Source of the DNA: Tachypleus tridentatus
Taxonomy: Eukaryota > Arthropoda > Merostomata > Xiphosura > Limulidae
DNA: 64,000 nucleotides
Reading direction: 5' to 3'
Assembly: GCF_004210375.1 (NCBI RefSeq)
Contig: NC_134830.1
Coordinates: 50,163,094 to 50,227,093 of the forward strand
Shown here one piece after another: positions 45,256 through 51,097 of this stretch (position 1 is its first letter; the number at the start of each line of letters is the position of its first letter). The notes under the pieces were generated by a model, which was given only the letters and a program-made list of their open reading frames with translations, searched no databases and was not told where the DNA came from. The translations under genes were made by a program, and so were the position numbers.

Positions 45256-45805
45256 CTGACATACACACTACGTCCATTACAGTAAGACTACATTGATTCT
45301 TCAACTTTCTACGTTCACTATAAATGACATTATCCGCCTTAATCCAAATAGTACCTCACGAAAGATTTAGACTAGTCTTAAGTTCAAATACTGAGCTAAT
45401 AATGCATAATAAATAATCTTTATTATGAGTGTAAGACAACGATAAAAACATTTTTCTTTGTTGTTACTCTCCCAGAACTAGCTTTTTTTTTCCAGTCAAA
45501 TGTATGATTAGGATTGTTGTCTTCTCTCACGATCAGTTGACAAACGAGACATCATCCAGAGTACAACCCCCTCACCACTTATCCCACGTAAAGACCACCA
45601 CGGAAAGACCACGCCTCACCTGATTCACAGTTTTACGTTTCAAGACAGCAAGACACTAACCTATCCAACTCAACCCAGCTCCAGTTGTAAACCTTGTGGC
45701 TCCTTGCACACTTCGCTATTGGATGTCAATTTCAAATGTAAAGAAACTCCAGATTCGACGAAACCGAAGTATGACTCGCCAGATCAACAAGAAAGTTGCC
45801 TGTGA
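17755..45805 (+). CDS. PTHR: Parathyroid-hormone-receptor-like class B1 GPCR, 13 coding exons
   Basis: Joining the 13 exons listed separately gives 1632 nt: 543 residues plus stop, without the N-terminus. Numbering from the first exon, an extracellular hormone-binding domain (about 1-135) has six cysteines at 26, 42, 51, 65, 82 and 104 and glycosylation motifs NQT (95) and NFS (100), spaced as in vertebrate PTH receptors. Seven membrane helices follow (about 138-405), with the TM2 histidine in 'LHMQLFLSF', the TM3 cysteine (DCK), 'WILMEGLYLH', 'GWGLP', the TM6 threonine in 'STLVLVPLFGVHY' and TM7 'GFFVGLLYCFCNGE'. A long polar C-tail ends the protein. The family couples peptide hormones to Gs/cAMP at the plasma membrane; the ligand here is unknown. 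'LFGVHY' and the tail start 'VQQELRKLW' favour PTHR over CRF, calcitonin or PDF receptors. No signal-peptide exon was found. Confidence 0.93.
18115..18265 (+). mobile_element. Old SINE-A-like remnant
   Basis: Weak matches only ('gtgctgttgattggtcaatt', 'aaatttagagacggcaacag', 'gtagctttgctgtat'). 17925-18000 also resembles a minus-strand SINE-B head. Confidence 0.35.
18270..20868. other. Intron 1 stretch without recognised features
   Basis: AT-rich. The open frame at 18598-18816 is a weak internal repeat ('accaaggtttttaaaaa'), and 20632-20817 has no domain. Confidence 0.5.
20869..20995 (+). mobile_element. SINE-B copy, diverged
   Basis: 'caccggtaagtctcagggct', 'tggtctcaatacccgtagtg' and tail 'aaccaaaaacaaac' match the short SINE. 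It lies 33 bp before the acceptor of PTHR exon 2. Confidence 0.6.
21028..21138 (+). CDS. PTHR: PTHR exon 2: ectodomain core
   Basis: Acceptor 'ctgtttttcag', donor GTGAAT, phase 1 to phase 1. It encodes cysteines 2-4 in 'LYCPMIWDGAICWPYTPAG' and 'ISCPSYV', the central beta-sandwich of the hormone-binding domain. The separate linker exon (E2) that vertebrate PTH1R has between cysteines 1 and 2 is absent. Confidence 0.93.
21600..21876 (-). mobile_element. SINE-A, full length
   Basis: On the minus strand: head 'gcccaacatgaccagatggt', 'gcgggtttgaatccccgtca', body and a poly-CAAA tail at 21600-21616. Confidence 0.92.
22258..22515 (+). mobile_element. SINE-A
   Basis: Head 'ctacatggtcaggtgactag', 'gactcgtaatctgagggccg', body and 'agatagccctcgtgtagctt'. 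The tail is eroded. Confidence 0.9.
22520..23270. other. Intron 2 stretch without recognised features
   Basis: AT-rich with a short TA run near 22840. No coding or repeat signal can be supported. Confidence 0.5.
23275..23400 (+). mobile_element. SINE-B copy, well preserved
   Basis: 'cccctaatggcacagtggta', 'ggttttcgatacccgtggtg', 'ggcagagcacagatggccca', 'gcttaattccaaacaaacaa'. One of the two best copies of the short family. 23401-24085 is otherwise featureless. Confidence 0.85.
24086..24246 (+). CDS. PTHR: PTHR exon 3: ectodomain end and juxtamembrane linker
   Basis: Acceptor 'ttttgtaacag', donor GTAAGA, phase 1 to phase 0. It encodes cysteines 5 and 6 ('SKLCTNDGTWW', 'NQTWTNFSMCV') and both N-glycosylation motifs, then a 25-residue linker to TM1. 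Its last 16 nt plus the donor form the first unit of the 30-bp tandem array that follows. Confidence 0.93.
24231..25195 (+). repeat. 30-bp tandem array built from a splice junction, about 30 units
   Basis: The unit is roughly caatgaattctttgaa plus gtaagagtgactaa. It equals the last 16 nt of PTHR exon 3 (caatggattctttgag) plus the first 14 nt of its intron, so most units carry an exon-end and a GTAAGA donor. The period is mainly 30, so frames stay open on both strands for hundreds of bases. Some units are 27-31 bp, or differ at 'gaa' versus 'ggg' before the GT. Units decay toward the 3' end. Confidence 0.95.
25585..25886. repeat. Four near-identical tandem copies of about 77 bp
   Basis: The unit starts gaaatatgatgtcgtaatga and ends with a 'cagattacacgtat'-like segment. 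Copies start at 25585, about 25661, 25738 and 25806. The third lacks eight bases ('tacctcag'). Identity is almost complete, suggesting recent expansion. Confidence 0.93.
26666..26885 (+). mobile_element. Isolated Tc1 terminal region
   Basis: 'gcattgctggccaagatctt', 'aagggcaatgaacataaaga' and 'tctagctggtcaaaagttta' match the left end of the Tc1 element at 59192. It stops at 'gaccatactga' and joins the 3' end of a pogo/Tigger fragment. 25900-26660 holds no recognised gene; it has TA dinucleotide runs near 26200. Confidence 0.82.
26886..27900 (-). pseudogene. Broken pogo/Tigger transposase
   Basis: Three minus-strand blocks in family order: an N-terminal HTH near 27680-27900 ('YTVSKANVCRW'); a CENP-B-like DNA-binding block at 27427-27639 ('WCEKFIKRDDLSLQRK'); and the C-terminal part of the DDE domain at 26861-27139 ('MLVMDAFRSHL', 'VIIPGGMTGQLQPLDVSINK'), which contains a catalytic aspartate. 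Frames and stops separate the blocks and the middle of the catalytic domain is lost. The 27140-27420 interval has partial similarity at best. Confidence 0.82.
27942..28240. repeat. Large fold-back: ~133-bp arms, ~32-bp loop
   Basis: The left arm (27942-28074, starting caataaaatagcatctcaac) is the imperfect reverse complement of the right arm (28107-28240, ending gagatgctattttattg). Both contain 'gcgcctatagcgg'-type, 'cgtcgaa'-type and 'tttagaaagacaaa'-type blocks. The left arm is continuous with the 5' side of the Tigger fragment. Confidence 0.9.
28243..28390 (-). mobile_element. SINE-A body fragment
   Basis: On the minus strand: 'accaaacatgctcgcccttt', 'ccgtggagatgttataaa', 'ggcgatgggtgatgattgac', 'cagctgccttccctctagga'. 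Both the head and the tail are missing; it abuts the fold-back. Confidence 0.8.
28759..28853 (+). CDS. PTHR: PTHR exon 4: TM1
   Basis: Acceptor 'gtttttcttag', donor GTAAGT, phase 0 to phase 2. It encodes 'VGYTISFSALVVAFLILAFLR', TM1 of class B receptors. Its 3' end is the first unit of a 56-bp tandem repeat reaching into the intron. Confidence 0.94.
28843..28985 (+). repeat. 56-bp tandem copies of the exon 4 donor junction
   Basis: 'gttcctgag' plus 'gtaagttgaacc' at the exon end recurs as 'gtccctgagttgagttgaac' (exon-end motif at 28904) and 'gttcctgaggcaggttgaac' (28960), each 56 bp apart. In both downstream copies the donor GT is gone (TT and GC). Confidence 0.85.
29040..29530. repeat. 31-bp minisatellite split by a SINE
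   Basis: Units of 'ttgttgctaacaatattgtt' plus 'gtttattcttc' occur on both sides of the SINE-A at 29163-29442. Confidence 0.85.
29163..29442 (+). mobile_element. SINE-A inserted in the 31-bp array
   Basis: Full-length copy. The 10-bp flank ctaacaatat precedes it and recurs directly after its aaacaaacaaac tail, a target-site duplication made from the repeat unit. Confidence 0.94.
29543..29588 (-). mobile_element. SINE tail fragment
   Basis: Only the 3' tail remains on the minus strand ('gtagctttgtgcgaaattaa' and AAACAAAC repeats). Confidence 0.6.
29801..29969 (+). CDS. PTHR: PTHR exon 5: intracellular loop 1, TM2, extracellular loop 1
   Basis: Acceptor 'tttcctttcag', donor GTACGT, phase 2 to phase 0. 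It encodes 'NKLHMQLFLSFIMRALMFLL' (TM2), including the conserved histidine whose substitution makes human PTH1R constitutively active, then the first extracellular loop. Confidence 0.93.
30524..30652 (+). mobile_element. SINE-B copy, well preserved
   Basis: 'cccccttcccccagtggcat', 'agcggcaagtctgcggactt', 'acaacgctataaaccgggtt', 'tgtagctttgtgcttaattt'. With 23275-23400 this defines the family best. Confidence 0.87.
30905..31745 (+). pseudogene. Non-LTR retrotransposon, 3' end of reverse transcriptase
   Basis: Broken upstream frames show 'SWVNKCQMGFNYDKC' and 'RPHLEY'-like blocks of the RT C-terminal region. The last 131 codons (31279-31674) are open: 'KMVPEMEGLSYEDRLRSL', 'SVDLIEVFKIVKGIDKVD', 'YRTREHKYRF', 'AVEVVNVNDLKRKFDKY'. 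This is the C-terminal signature of CR1/jockey-like elements. The copy is 5' truncated, as expected of target-primed reverse transcription. The conserved 3' end is 'ggcagctaataaactaaata'. Confidence 0.85.
32309..33215 (+). mobile_element. mariner element with an internal deletion
   Basis: Inverted ends 'cgagggctgttcaaaaaata' and its near reverse complement ('tatttttttaacaggcctcg') are flanked by TA. Between them is an N-terminal transposase block (32508-32848: 'ERPGRPSTSTDDPHVDK', 'LTVRELAEECGISVGSCYEI') and a C-terminal block (32900-33153: 'YSPDLAPCDFFLFPKLKRPL', ending 'GEYFEGVPDP'). The central part with the first two catalytic aspartates is deleted and the frame shifts, so no active enzyme can be made. 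Confidence 0.92.
33271..33330 (+). pseudogene. Decayed partial copy of PTHR exon 6 acceptor and start
   Basis: 'gttacagaatataaactgtt', 'cagcagttttttggaactat', 'tttctaatggttaa' mirrors 33335-33394 ('attacagaatatagactgta' onward). The copy keeps a CAG acceptor and an open frame resembling TM3 (NINC, 'FWNYFLM') but lacks six bases and any donor, and it would reach a stop in the real exon's leader. Confidence 0.8.
33342..33498 (+). CDS. PTHR: PTHR exon 6: TM3 to TM4
   Basis: Acceptor 'ctattattacag', donor GTAAGT, phase 0 to phase 1. It encodes 'NIDCKLFTSFWHYFLMANYS' (TM3, with the conserved disulfide cysteine), 'WILMEGLYLHNLIFLAMF' and the start of TM4 up to 'MGWG'. A second AG (tacag at 33400) lies in the exon at the place where I recall a vertebrate intron; using it would remove TM3. 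Confidence 0.92.
33940..34045 (+). mobile_element. SINE-B copy, diverged
   Basis: 'cacccagcagtcactagcta', 'aaatcgggttttcatacttg', 'tggtgaccgcagtgcagata' match the short family; the tail is eroded. The rest of this intron (33499-35001) is AT-rich with TG and TA runs at 34475-34545. Confidence 0.6.
35002..35062 (+). CDS. PTHR: PTHR exon 7: TM4 and extracellular loop 2
   Basis: Acceptor 'tgttttaacag', donor GTAAGT, phase 1 to phase 2. Encodes 'LPILFIIPWVVVRVLLEDTL', equivalent to the EL2 exon of PTH1R and of the same size class. Confidence 0.93.
35319..35388 (+). CDS. PTHR: PTHR exon 8: loop 2 to TM5
   Basis: Acceptor 'ccttcctctag', donor GTAAGT, phase 2 to phase 0. It encodes the conserved 'CW' of loop 2 (disulfide partner of TM3) and 'WIIRAPITTTII'. 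Confidence 0.93.
35534..35632. repeat. Two tandem copies of 49 bp
   Basis: 'tctaaagttactattcattg' and 'tctgtagctcacaacgtctc', then 'aga', are repeated once with three differences. Confidence 0.85.
36271..37345 (+). pseudogene. Decayed ORF of an anonymous repetitive-protein family
   Basis: Blocks of a protein I recall from many arthropod genomes as an uncharacterised repetitive family appear in order: a zinc-cluster-like region ('CYICGQFIKTRAKKYSV', 'PWAPHFTCEHCK'), 'YRGENKATKFTISRTWRELT', 'KNASAIMHPDIPSSIAPV', 'NQRDFNDLIRDLGLTKSNAE' and 'SQRKRHRHFSSFFTRQNGF'. A deletion shifts the frame near 36405, a stop sits at about 36796 and another at 37132. An intron-like gap, 36504-36722 (GTAAGA to 'tcttttgcag'), restores the reading 'KLEG-LYRGE'. 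The function is unknown; I do not assign a transposase class. Confidence 0.72.
36815..37135 (+). pseudogene. Longest surviving open part of the element ORF
   Basis: 106 codons remain open from an internal Met: 'SIAPVLHCPELPVFTPPERK', an acidic Ser/Glu linker, and 'GERNPYYPNQRDFNDLIRDL'. The family continues past the stop, so this is a remnant rather than a gene. Confidence 0.7.
38364..38455 (+). CDS. PTHR: PTHR exon 9: TM5 end and intracellular loop 3
   Basis: Acceptor 'tttataaacag', donor GTGAGT, phase 0 to phase 2. Encodes 'VNFIFFVNVTRVLFLKI' and a basic loop 3 ('QPNRYGYR'), the G-protein-contact region. Confidence 0.93.
38485..39605 (+). repeat. Minisatellite, about 43-46-bp period, some 24 units
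   Basis: Units contain 'ggatgtggagaagacttggt' and 'atgtgtctgtagtggtagtg'. The array begins about 30 bp past the donor of PTHR exon 9. Length variation and purine/GT strand bias keep frames open on both strands; these are not genes. Many units include GGTATGTGT, which resembles a donor. Confidence 0.93.
39779..39923 (+). CDS. PTHR: PTHR exon 10: TM6, loop 3, start of TM7
   Basis: Acceptor 'tttctctggacag', donor GTGAGT, phase 2 to phase 0. Encodes 'KWFRSTLVLVPLFGVHYAVL' (TM6, with the activation-switch threonine), a loop with a possible NRT glycosylation site, and 'YIDMLFSSFQ'. Confidence 0.95.
40095..40570. repeat. Degenerate minisatellite, about 22-bp period
   Basis: 'ttgacactctcctgttatac' type units repeat about twenty times with interspersed longer variants ('gctgtaatatttgctctctc'). 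Confidence 0.85.
40668..40882 (+). mobile_element. SINE-A, 5' truncated
   Basis: Starts after the tRNA head at 'cggtcacaccaaacatgctt', then near-consensus body and an ACAAACAAAT tail. It ends 64 bp before the acceptor of the 42-nt exon. Confidence 0.92.
40947..40988 (+). CDS. PTHR: PTHR exon 11: 42-nt TM7 exon
   Basis: Acceptor 'tgtttattatag', donor GTAAGT, phase 0 to phase 0. It encodes exactly 14 residues, GFFVGLLYCFCNGE. The same 42-nt exon exists in vertebrate PTH1R, calcitonin and CRF receptor genes, where skipping it yields receptors lacking part of TM7 in frame. Confidence 0.96.
41692..41836 (+). CDS. PTHR: PTHR exon 12: proximal C-tail
   Basis: Acceptor 'aatttcataaag', donor GTAAAG, phase 0 to phase 1. 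Encodes 'VQQELRKLWHHWWIENSHS' (helix 8 and the G-beta/PDZ-independent proximal tail, as 'VQAEIKKSW' in PTH1R), then a Ser-rich segment with likely GRK sites. Confidence 0.9.
41840..42650. other. Intron 12 stretch without recognised features
   Basis: AT-rich with short TA runs. Nothing else can be supported. Confidence 0.5.
42655..42965 (-). pseudogene. Non-LTR retrotransposon RT fragment
   Basis: On the minus strand, 42874-42910 reads 'VGPYLEYCIQYW', the conserved 'RPYLEY--Q-W' motif just before the end of CR1/jockey-type reverse transcriptases. The frame is broken on both sides. A related, more decayed stretch lies at about 43150-43450 ('tttcgtttaatggcataact'). Confidence 0.6.
44085..44315 (+). 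pseudogene. Possible decayed Tc/IS630-type transposase N-terminus
   Basis: With one stop, the + frame reads 'RRPSRKRPATSRT', then 'AKAAHRVMAIVYNIVKRDLH' and 'KTRPTGSP'. This layout (basic linker, helix-turn-helix, 'L--KTRP') resembles some IS630/Tc transposases. No catalytic part is seen. 43451-44084 and 44316-45536 hold nothing else except (TA)n at 45232-45256. Confidence 0.35.
45537..45805 (+). CDS. PTHR: PTHR exon 13: distal C-tail and stop
   Basis: Acceptor 'tctcacgatcag', phase 1 in, TGA at 45803-45805. Encodes about 89 polar residues rich in Ser, Thr, Pro and Lys ('STTPSPLIPRKDHHGKT', 'QPSSSCKPCGSLH'), ending 'QQESCL'. An upstream acceptor after a long T run (ttttttttccag, 45495) would read a different frame and stop after about 40 residues. 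I prefer the 45537 site because its frame stays open much longer. The nearest AATAAA is at 47066. Confidence 0.68.
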
Positions 45806-46037
45806 CGAGCATCAGTAACTAGATTGACCTGTCGTATTAACGTGCATGTTTTCGAGATATGGTTAATTTATTGAAAATACTGTTAATAATTATTATAAGC
45901 AACAGAACATTGTATTCAAACCATTTATAGTTACATCTTAGATAACTGTTGTTATTAATAGAACAAGTTGTCGTTTTGAAAAGTTGTATATTTAACAAGG
46001 AAAAGGCTTTATCATGAAACATTCTGGTTGTTTCGGA

Positions 46038-46306
46038 CGGCCCGGCATGGCCAAGCGTGTTAAGGCGTGCGACTCATAATCTGAGGGTCGCGGATTCGCA
46101 TTTTCGTCGCGCCAAACATTTTCGCCCTTTCAGCCATGGGAGCGTTATAATGTGATGGTCAATCCCACTATTCGTTGGTAAAAGAGTAGCCCCAGAGTTG
46201 GCGGTGGGTGGTGATGACTAGCTGCCTTCCCTCTAGTCTTACACTACTAAATTAGGGACGGCTAGCACAGATAGCCCTCGAGTAGCTTTGTGCGAAATTC
46301 AAAACA
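46038..46306 (+). mobile_element. SINE-A, full length, with target-site duplication
   Basis: Head 'cccggcatggccaagcgtgt', body and tail 'gcgaaattcaaaacaaac'. The sequence tgtttcgga precedes it and is repeated right after the tail. It sits in the 3' flank of the receptor gene. Confidence 0.94.
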
Positions 46307-46564
46307 AACATGTTTCGGATACTCGCTCAGAGTTATACAATGTTTATTTCTGCTTGTCTTCCCTGATATTGTCCTGATAGACTACACTGAAGGCAGTTGG
46401 TAAACAGACTTAAAGAACGTGACATTTTGTACGCGTTATATTGTAAAACCTGATATTTCAGCCCATACGTTACACGATTTTTTCACTAAATTTTCCAGTA
46501 ATATTGTGTGTCGTTTATTACGTATAAGGTCTGATGATCTAAAGTTTCTTCTTTTTTCTTTTGC

Positions 46565-46757
46565 GTTAGCCGCCCCTAATTTATAAGTGTAAGACTAGAG
46601 GGAAGACAGCTAGTCATCACCCACCACTAACTCTTGGGCTGCTCTTTTACCAATGATTATAATGCTTTACAGCTGAAAGGGCGAGCATGTTTGGTGTGAC
46701 TGGGATTCGAACCCGCGATCCTCAGATAGTTGAGCGCCCGAACCATCTAGCCATGCT
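46565..46757 (-). mobile_element. SINE-A, tail truncated
   Basis: On the minus strand: head 'atagcatggctagatggttc', 'gcgggttcgaatcccagtca', body to 'cttataaattaggggcggct'. It lacks the 3' tail. Confidence 0.88.
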
Positions 46758-47409
46758 ATAAACTAAAACTACTCCTCGTGTCTAATTACACACACTCCCA
46801 CAGCATAATGGCATCACATGATTTATAAAATAACGCATTCAAAGGTAAATAAGGTAAGAAACCCGTTACTGTATTTGGATTAAGGAATGTATCACTCCAA
46901 TTCTAATTAATCCAGTTCACCGTTTTAAGTATTTTACCTAATTTAAGATGTGCAACAAGATTATTTGTAGGGGAGGAGGCTTATTTTTAAATCGCCATCT
47001 TCTGAATGATACAACTATACTTAATGTCTTTCCTGTTATAATGGCTATTGAACGGCTAACATAACAATAAACGTATTTCTTTATGTTAAACTAGTTCAGG
47101 TAGGAGATAAATATTCAGCTATTTAAATGCGAGTTTTCCTACTATTAGTTGTTTTGCACACAATTTAAAAGGTTGTGGTTAAGGGAAGCATTCAAGGCTT
47201 TGTTACGGGAATCGTTAATTGTCAAGTTAACCGCCTATGTTCATTTTTGGATGACACATGGTGATGTCAGAAAGTCCCCGTCGACCCTAACTATGGCATA
47301 TATGTGTGTGGTGTTTAACATTGTTTTATATATTCTATTTCACTCTATGTTTTTAGAATTATTTACAGTGAAGTAGACACAGATATACAACATATATATA
47401 GCCATTATT

Positions 47410-47645
47410 ATTATGTTGTATGTGATGGTCAGCGTACACGGGCTCAAAGTTCGAGGTTCGCGTCCTTTGGTGCAAAAAATGTTCTGTAATTTTGACCACG
47501 CGCTGTAAGTGATTATCAATTCATAAGATCTCTCAAACAGGTGGCACTGTGAGCTGTTGATTAGTTTTAAACATCAGTTTAAATCAGGAGCGGATAAAAA
47601 AAGACAGCCCTTCTGTAAATTTGCGCAAAAATTCTAAAACAAGTA
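47410..47645 (+). mobile_element. Old SINE-A-like remnant
   Basis: 'gttcgaggttcgcgtccttt', 'gtggcactgtgagctgttga', 'gacagcccttctgtaaattt' and 'gcgcaaaaattctaaaac' retain the SINE layout. Divergence is strong. Confidence 0.5.
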
Positions 47646-47909
47646 AAGAATTACGTTTCATTTGAATATCAAAAATTTACCAAGTAAAGCATACCTACTG
47701 GTTGACCACAAGAACTCTTACAAAATAAACAAGTATTGGAAAGATTGGAGCCGCGGTTTGTTGCAGAAGTGAAATCAAACTGAATACTTCCTTATGGTTT
47801 ATACGCATGGTTGGCAAATGTGAGATATTTGAATAGCTCTATTGCAAATATAACGAAATGCGAATAAATAAAGAGGATTAAAGAGTATTTTTATAACTAA
47901 GAACAGAAT

Positions 47910-48025
47910 GGCTTTTATTTGTTGAGCACAAAACTACTGAACAGGCTACCTGTGTGCTATTCACTGCAGGTATCGAAATCCAAGTTTTAGCTTTATAAGC
48001 TGAGCCACTGAGAGGGGGTGGGGTG
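47910..48025 (-). mobile_element. SINE-B copy, diverged
   Basis: On the minus strand: 'ccccctctcagtggctcagc', 'aaaacttggatttcgatacc', then 'agtagttttgtgctcaacaa'. 48330-48430 may be a further old minus-strand SINE head ('cgtggcctggtggttagcgt'). Confidence 0.65.
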
Positions 48026-48474
48026 GGGTAAATGTAATCATTTGGTTAAGAAAGGATAGCAGTATCACGTTACAACACGTTCTTGCTCTATCAGATAAAA
48101 CAAAAACGAACCACCTTCCTCAAACGTTTAAATGAATTGGATATGGGAACGTGGCTAAACTACACATAACCTGTTGTGCTCATCTCAACCTTATTAAATA
48201 TCATCTTGAGCACATGAGGGCTAAATAGGCGTTTTACAATTCCGATACAGCCATCTTTAATTTGAAGTAATGACAAGAGAAGGCAGCGAGCAAGCAGAAC
48301 CCTAAGCTATAAAGGGCTGACTGTTACTTTTATAACATAACAGCCGAAGGTGTGGAGTATATTCAGCGGTGTCATGATTCTAGAATTCTGGACTGTAGCC
48401 CAACACGCTAACCACCAGGCCACGTTTAGCTCAAGTTGTACAAGTATGGTAGACAGTATTAAAATGAAACAAAC

Positions 48475-50896
48475 TCTGTGTCGAAATTCTGAAGTTTATT
48501 GAAATTTGATCAAACTGTCATCCATACAAAAGCACTAGTAAAACTTTATTAAGACCCCGCTGTAAATTGAAGGAAGAAGATTATTAGTGAAAGAATACTA
48601 TAGCCTAAAACTATTAAAGACCTTACTTTATTAAATGCTCTTTATATAAAGATTAAAAAAAAACCAACTTCATCACAGCTATAATAAAATATCTCAATTG
48701 CACTAATCTGTATATTAGGCCTAATTTTAAAATGGCACGTATAAAGTCAATGACAGTGATTTCTTGGAATCTTGTAATAGTTTTATTATTAAATAAAATC
48801 AAAGCATATAGCTTAAAAAACCACTAAGTGTTGATAATATGGAATGTCTATGCTTTACACTTCCTGTATTTGGAAACACTTAACTAAAGAATGTAATAGT
48901 TTGTGTAGTAATGAAACTTTTCAATGTGAATTTGAATAACTTTGATACAAATCAGGTAGATGTTTTAAATATATTTACAGTACTTATAACATCAGTATAA
49001 AATCAAAAGTCATTTCAAATAATCTCAATTAGATTTGTTTAATTCCAGATTAAAAAAAAAATTATCAGGGGTACTCTGTTTCAGGTTAAAGCAGAGATCC
49101 TGAAAACTATTACCATGGCAACCACATAACTCAACTCCTATAACTCTGCTAGTACAGAGTGAAGAAGGAAATAAACTGTGGTCACGAAGATTTTCCATAT
49201 TGTCCATTCTAAGCCTCTGTTCCATTTAACTAACTAGCTAGACTGTGTAAACCAAATTTGTTAACTGAGGGTCCCAGACATTTACATACAAAATGACTGC
49301 AATATGTCAGAAATTTAGAATGTACATCAGTTTTAAAACTTTCAAAAATAACTTGAAATCGTATTCATTCCAATTGTACATACATGATGTTACCATACTT
49401 GAAGGTTTTCATCTTATAAATTATGTTTTCAATAGATATTTAAACAAGATAATATAATAAATTCGTACAGACTGAGTTAGAAGTAAACATTATTTAGAAA
49501 CAGAAAATTTCGTTTTATATCCACAGAATATGGCACAAGTCACTTAATTCTTGTATCAAAAATACTCAACTTTTTTATTATTAAAGCCCATATCGACACA
49601 CAACTCAGCCCAATTTCTATAAAGTGCTTCCTAAAGTTACAATTTGTACCCTCACAAACTTCACTAAAAAAAAAAAGTTAGATGTACATATACACAAAAA
49701 AGACAGAGAGATCCATACAACTAATACATAGTTTATATACAACCCAGTCAGTTTAACAGAAGTAACAGAATTTGGCTATCTCAGTTAAACTGGTTGGAAT
49801 CTATCAACAAAAGCCAACACAAATATTTTGCTCAAACAGTAGTTTGTAGTACAGAATTTTAGCTACATAATGAAATAACCACATCAAATAATATCCAAAT
49901 GCAGAAAGATATTAAATATGAAGATGCCATGAGAATGTTAACCTATATAAATTAGAGTACTAGTAATAAAAAATGTTATTACTTGCACTACTTTTAACGA
50001 AGAAAACACATTTTTTTTAAAAGAGTAAAAAATTTCTTTCTTGATGTGATTACATGTACAAGCATATAGAAGCATTTCATTTACTTTCTAAAACAAATTT
50101 GATGCCATAAAACAGCTACAAGTTGGTTGTGATAAAACCCTGAATTTTATCTTCATGTCTACTTACTGAACCAAATGCTAATATTTTAAAAAACAGTCCA
50201 CTAAACTACTAACCACTTTGAACACTTATTAAAAAAAACCCTTTCCATACAAATGTAATTTGTAAAGATGACTGACAGTATCACCCTTACAGAACATTAA
50301 CAAATGTTTCTTTTTTATTAAATATGGTAATGATTTTACACTAATATCTGTAAATATTTTATCCCAAAATATTATCTACTGCTTATTGTAAACTACAGCC
50401 AGAAATAAAATTTACAAATTTGAAATCAAAATAAAATATTTGGTTAGTGAAAATCTTGTGATGCAACAGTATTTTACTACAATATTATGCCAAACTAATT
50501 TAACAGATTACATATTCATTCTTCCACAACGAATGGAATAAGACAGGACAGTCCGTGATTCTCCTGAATCTGTTGTTTTTGTCTTATCCTGTAACACTTT
50601 TAATAATTAAATAGCTATAACACAATAATACATATATTTTACACAAAATAAAACCACGTCTAATATAACAAGATTCTGAATTCATAAATGTGTATTTTAC
50701 AAGACATAATAAAGCACGTGTGTCAAGGAAATATCAGTGCTTACCTTATGTAATAAGAAAACAGAGCACAACACATAACAAAATTATCTGGGAATGTAAA
50801 CAGCAAAGTCATAATAAGGAAATATTATTTACTAGAAACGTTAATAGAAAGTGAATATAAATGTTTTAGCAATAATGGAAAGTCATAAGAAACAAA
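48475..50896 (-). other. Probable long 3' UTR of the Ser-rich gene
   Basis: This 2.4-kb AT-rich stretch lies directly behind the stop of the minus-strand gene. It contains no SINE or other recognised repeat, in contrast to its surroundings, and several minus-strand AATAAA signals; the most distal is at 48500-48495. The assignment is by position only. Confidence 0.35.
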
Positions 50897-51097
50897 TCAT
50901 AATTCTGTGGTCATTACAGTGCGATGATGGAGTCTCTCGCTCTCTCGTCGTGTCATGCTCTCACCAGTGGAAACATGCCAAGGTGAAAGAACACTAGAAT
51001 TGGAAGAGGAAGGTGTCTTCTTCAATAATGCAACATTGCGAGAACTGGCAGACGACACAGATCTAGTTATAGGGTTTGCTGCAGCAAAGGACGTCTC
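50897..51097 (-). CDS. Ser-rich gene, terminal exon
   Basis: Acceptor 'tcttattatag', phase 0 in, 66 codons and TGA. Contains 'SVSSASSRNVALLKKTPSSS' and 'VLSPWHVSTGESMTRRESER', basic and Ser-rich, ending 'MTTEL'. The G+C level is clearly above that of the flanks. Confidence 0.82.
   Translation of the reverse strand, partial: ETSFAAANPITRSVSSASSRNVALLKKTPSSSNSSVLSPWHVSTGESMTRRESERLHHRTVMTTEL

Noticed and set aside
49025..49225. 66-codon minus-strand frame
   Set aside because: It lies in the presumed 3' UTR behind a clear stop codon, with no conserved motif seen.
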